Assembly: GCA_965365445.1 (NCBI GenBank)
Contig: CBDUBS010000089.1
Location: forward strand, 1-13,904
Origin: CBDUBS01 sp965365445
Lineage (GTDB): Bacteria; Bacteroidota; Rhodothermia; Rhodothermales; DASSAV01
Reading direction: 5' to 3'
DNA length: 13,904 nt
The notes below the pieces were generated by a model. The model searched no databases, was not told the DNA's origin, and worked only from the letters and a program-made list of their open reading frames with translations. Of the stretch, positions 13,418 to 13,904 are shown one piece after another; the first letter of the stretch is position 1, and every line of letters begins with the position of its first letter. The position numbers were made by a program, and so were the translations under genes.

Positions 13418-13904
13418 TTAATGGGTTTCCGCCAACGTCAGGAACCGGCGTATTTCATCGGCATGAGGGGCAGAGGGCTGCGCCCCCAGCCGGGTAACCG
13501 AAAGAGCGGCGGCCGCCGAGGCAAACCGCACGGCTTCGGTTAACGGACGGCCTTCGGCCAGTCCCACAGCGAGCACGCCGTTGAATACGTCGCCCGCCGC
13601 CGTGGTATCCACCGCGGTAACGGAAAAGGCAGGGATCAGGCGGCGGCGGTCTTGTTCCGCCACGTAGACTCCCCGGGGCCCGAGGGTAATCAAAACCGCA
13701 CCGACGCCCATCGACAGCAAACAGCCGGCTGCCTTTTCCAGCCCGATCTCGTCCGACACGGCTATTCCGGTGAGGATTTCCGCTTCCGTTTCATTGGGGG
13801 TAAGTACGGAAACGCGGCGCAACAGATCGTCGTCGAGGGGCCGGGCCGGGGCCGGGTTCAGAATGACCGGTACCCCGGCTTCCGACGCTATGGCGGCGGC
13901 CGCC
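13418..13904 (-). CDS. rbsK: Ribokinase, PfkB family (5' end outside window)
   Basis: The frame stays open from the right edge to a TAA at 13418-13420, giving the C-terminal 161 residues of a roughly 300-aa sugar kinase; the N-terminal half is missing. Ribokinase landmarks are clear: GVPVILNPAPARPL, then LTPNETEAEILTGI, LITLGPRGVY, and VDTTAAGDVFNG with the catalytic-base Asp codon at 13589-13591, then ASAAAALSVTRLGAQPSAP at the end. The NPAP and LTPNETEAE motifs and the DTTAAGD spelling favour ribokinase over fructokinase or adenosine kinase. It would phosphorylate ribose at O5 in the cytoplasm. It is the first visible gene of a leftward group with galT and the cysteine hydrolase. A TTG at 13822 is internal and is not the start. 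Confidence 0.9.
   Translation of the reverse strand, partial: AAAAIASEAGVPVILNPAPARPLDDDLLRRVSVLTPNETEAEILTGIAVSDEIGLEKAAGCLLSMGVGAVLITLGPRGVYVAEQDRRRLIPAFSVTAVDTTAAGDVFNGVLAVGLAEGRPLTEAVRFASAAAALSVTRLGAQPSAPHADEIRRFLTLAETH

Overview
The window is high-GC bacterial DNA, most likely from the Rhodothermota/Bacteroidota side of the tree (a Rhodothermales-like organism). The main taxonomic clue is the pair of a TonB-dependent receptor with a carboxypeptidase-regulatory-like N-terminal domain followed by a DUF4249 lipoprotein, which is typical of Bacteroidota and relatives. A Wzi-type capsule protein and the rarity of strong Shine-Dalgarno sequences fit. The assignment is inferred from gene content, not from a marker gene.

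Left part (1-4250, + strand): a copper/silver export module. It holds the C-terminal end of a protein ending in a cupredoxin-like domain (cut by the window edge), a full CusA-type RND pump with all three periplasmic methionine ligands, and a secreted Met/His-rich protein ending in a second cupredoxin-like domain that is about half identical to the first. Both domains lack the histidines of a classical blue-copper site and share a Cys...Cys-Gly-Met-x-Met pattern. I infer periplasmic Cu(I) capture and hand-over to the pump.

Centre left (4251-8116): a strong hairpin merging into five perfect 17-bp tandem repeats separates the copper genes from convergent minus-strand genes. In transcription order these are wlbA (UDP-GlcNAcA 3-dehydrogenase, surface-sugar synthesis), a 66-aa unknown protein, a Wzi-family outer-membrane protein and an OsmC-family protein. 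Hairpin-plus-T-tract terminators lie between the 66-aa gene and wzi, where the hairpin overlaps the possible wzi start codon, and between wzi and osmC, where a perfect 13-bp inverted repeat also sits.

Centre right (8117-11556): a divergent intergenic region, then a TonB-dependent receptor and a DUF4249 lipoprotein overlapping as TGATG, apparently a translationally coupled outer-membrane uptake pair of unknown substrate.

Right (11567-13904, - strand): a sugar group transcribed leftwards: ribokinase (partial), galT and an isochorismatase-fold cysteine hydrolase, converging on the receptor operon with only a 10-bp gap.

I found no tRNA, rRNA, CRISPR array, insertion sequence or recognisable defence system. 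The most interesting points are the unusual cupredoxin-like sites around CusA, the tandem repeat attached to the hairpin, and the terminator placed on the wzi start.
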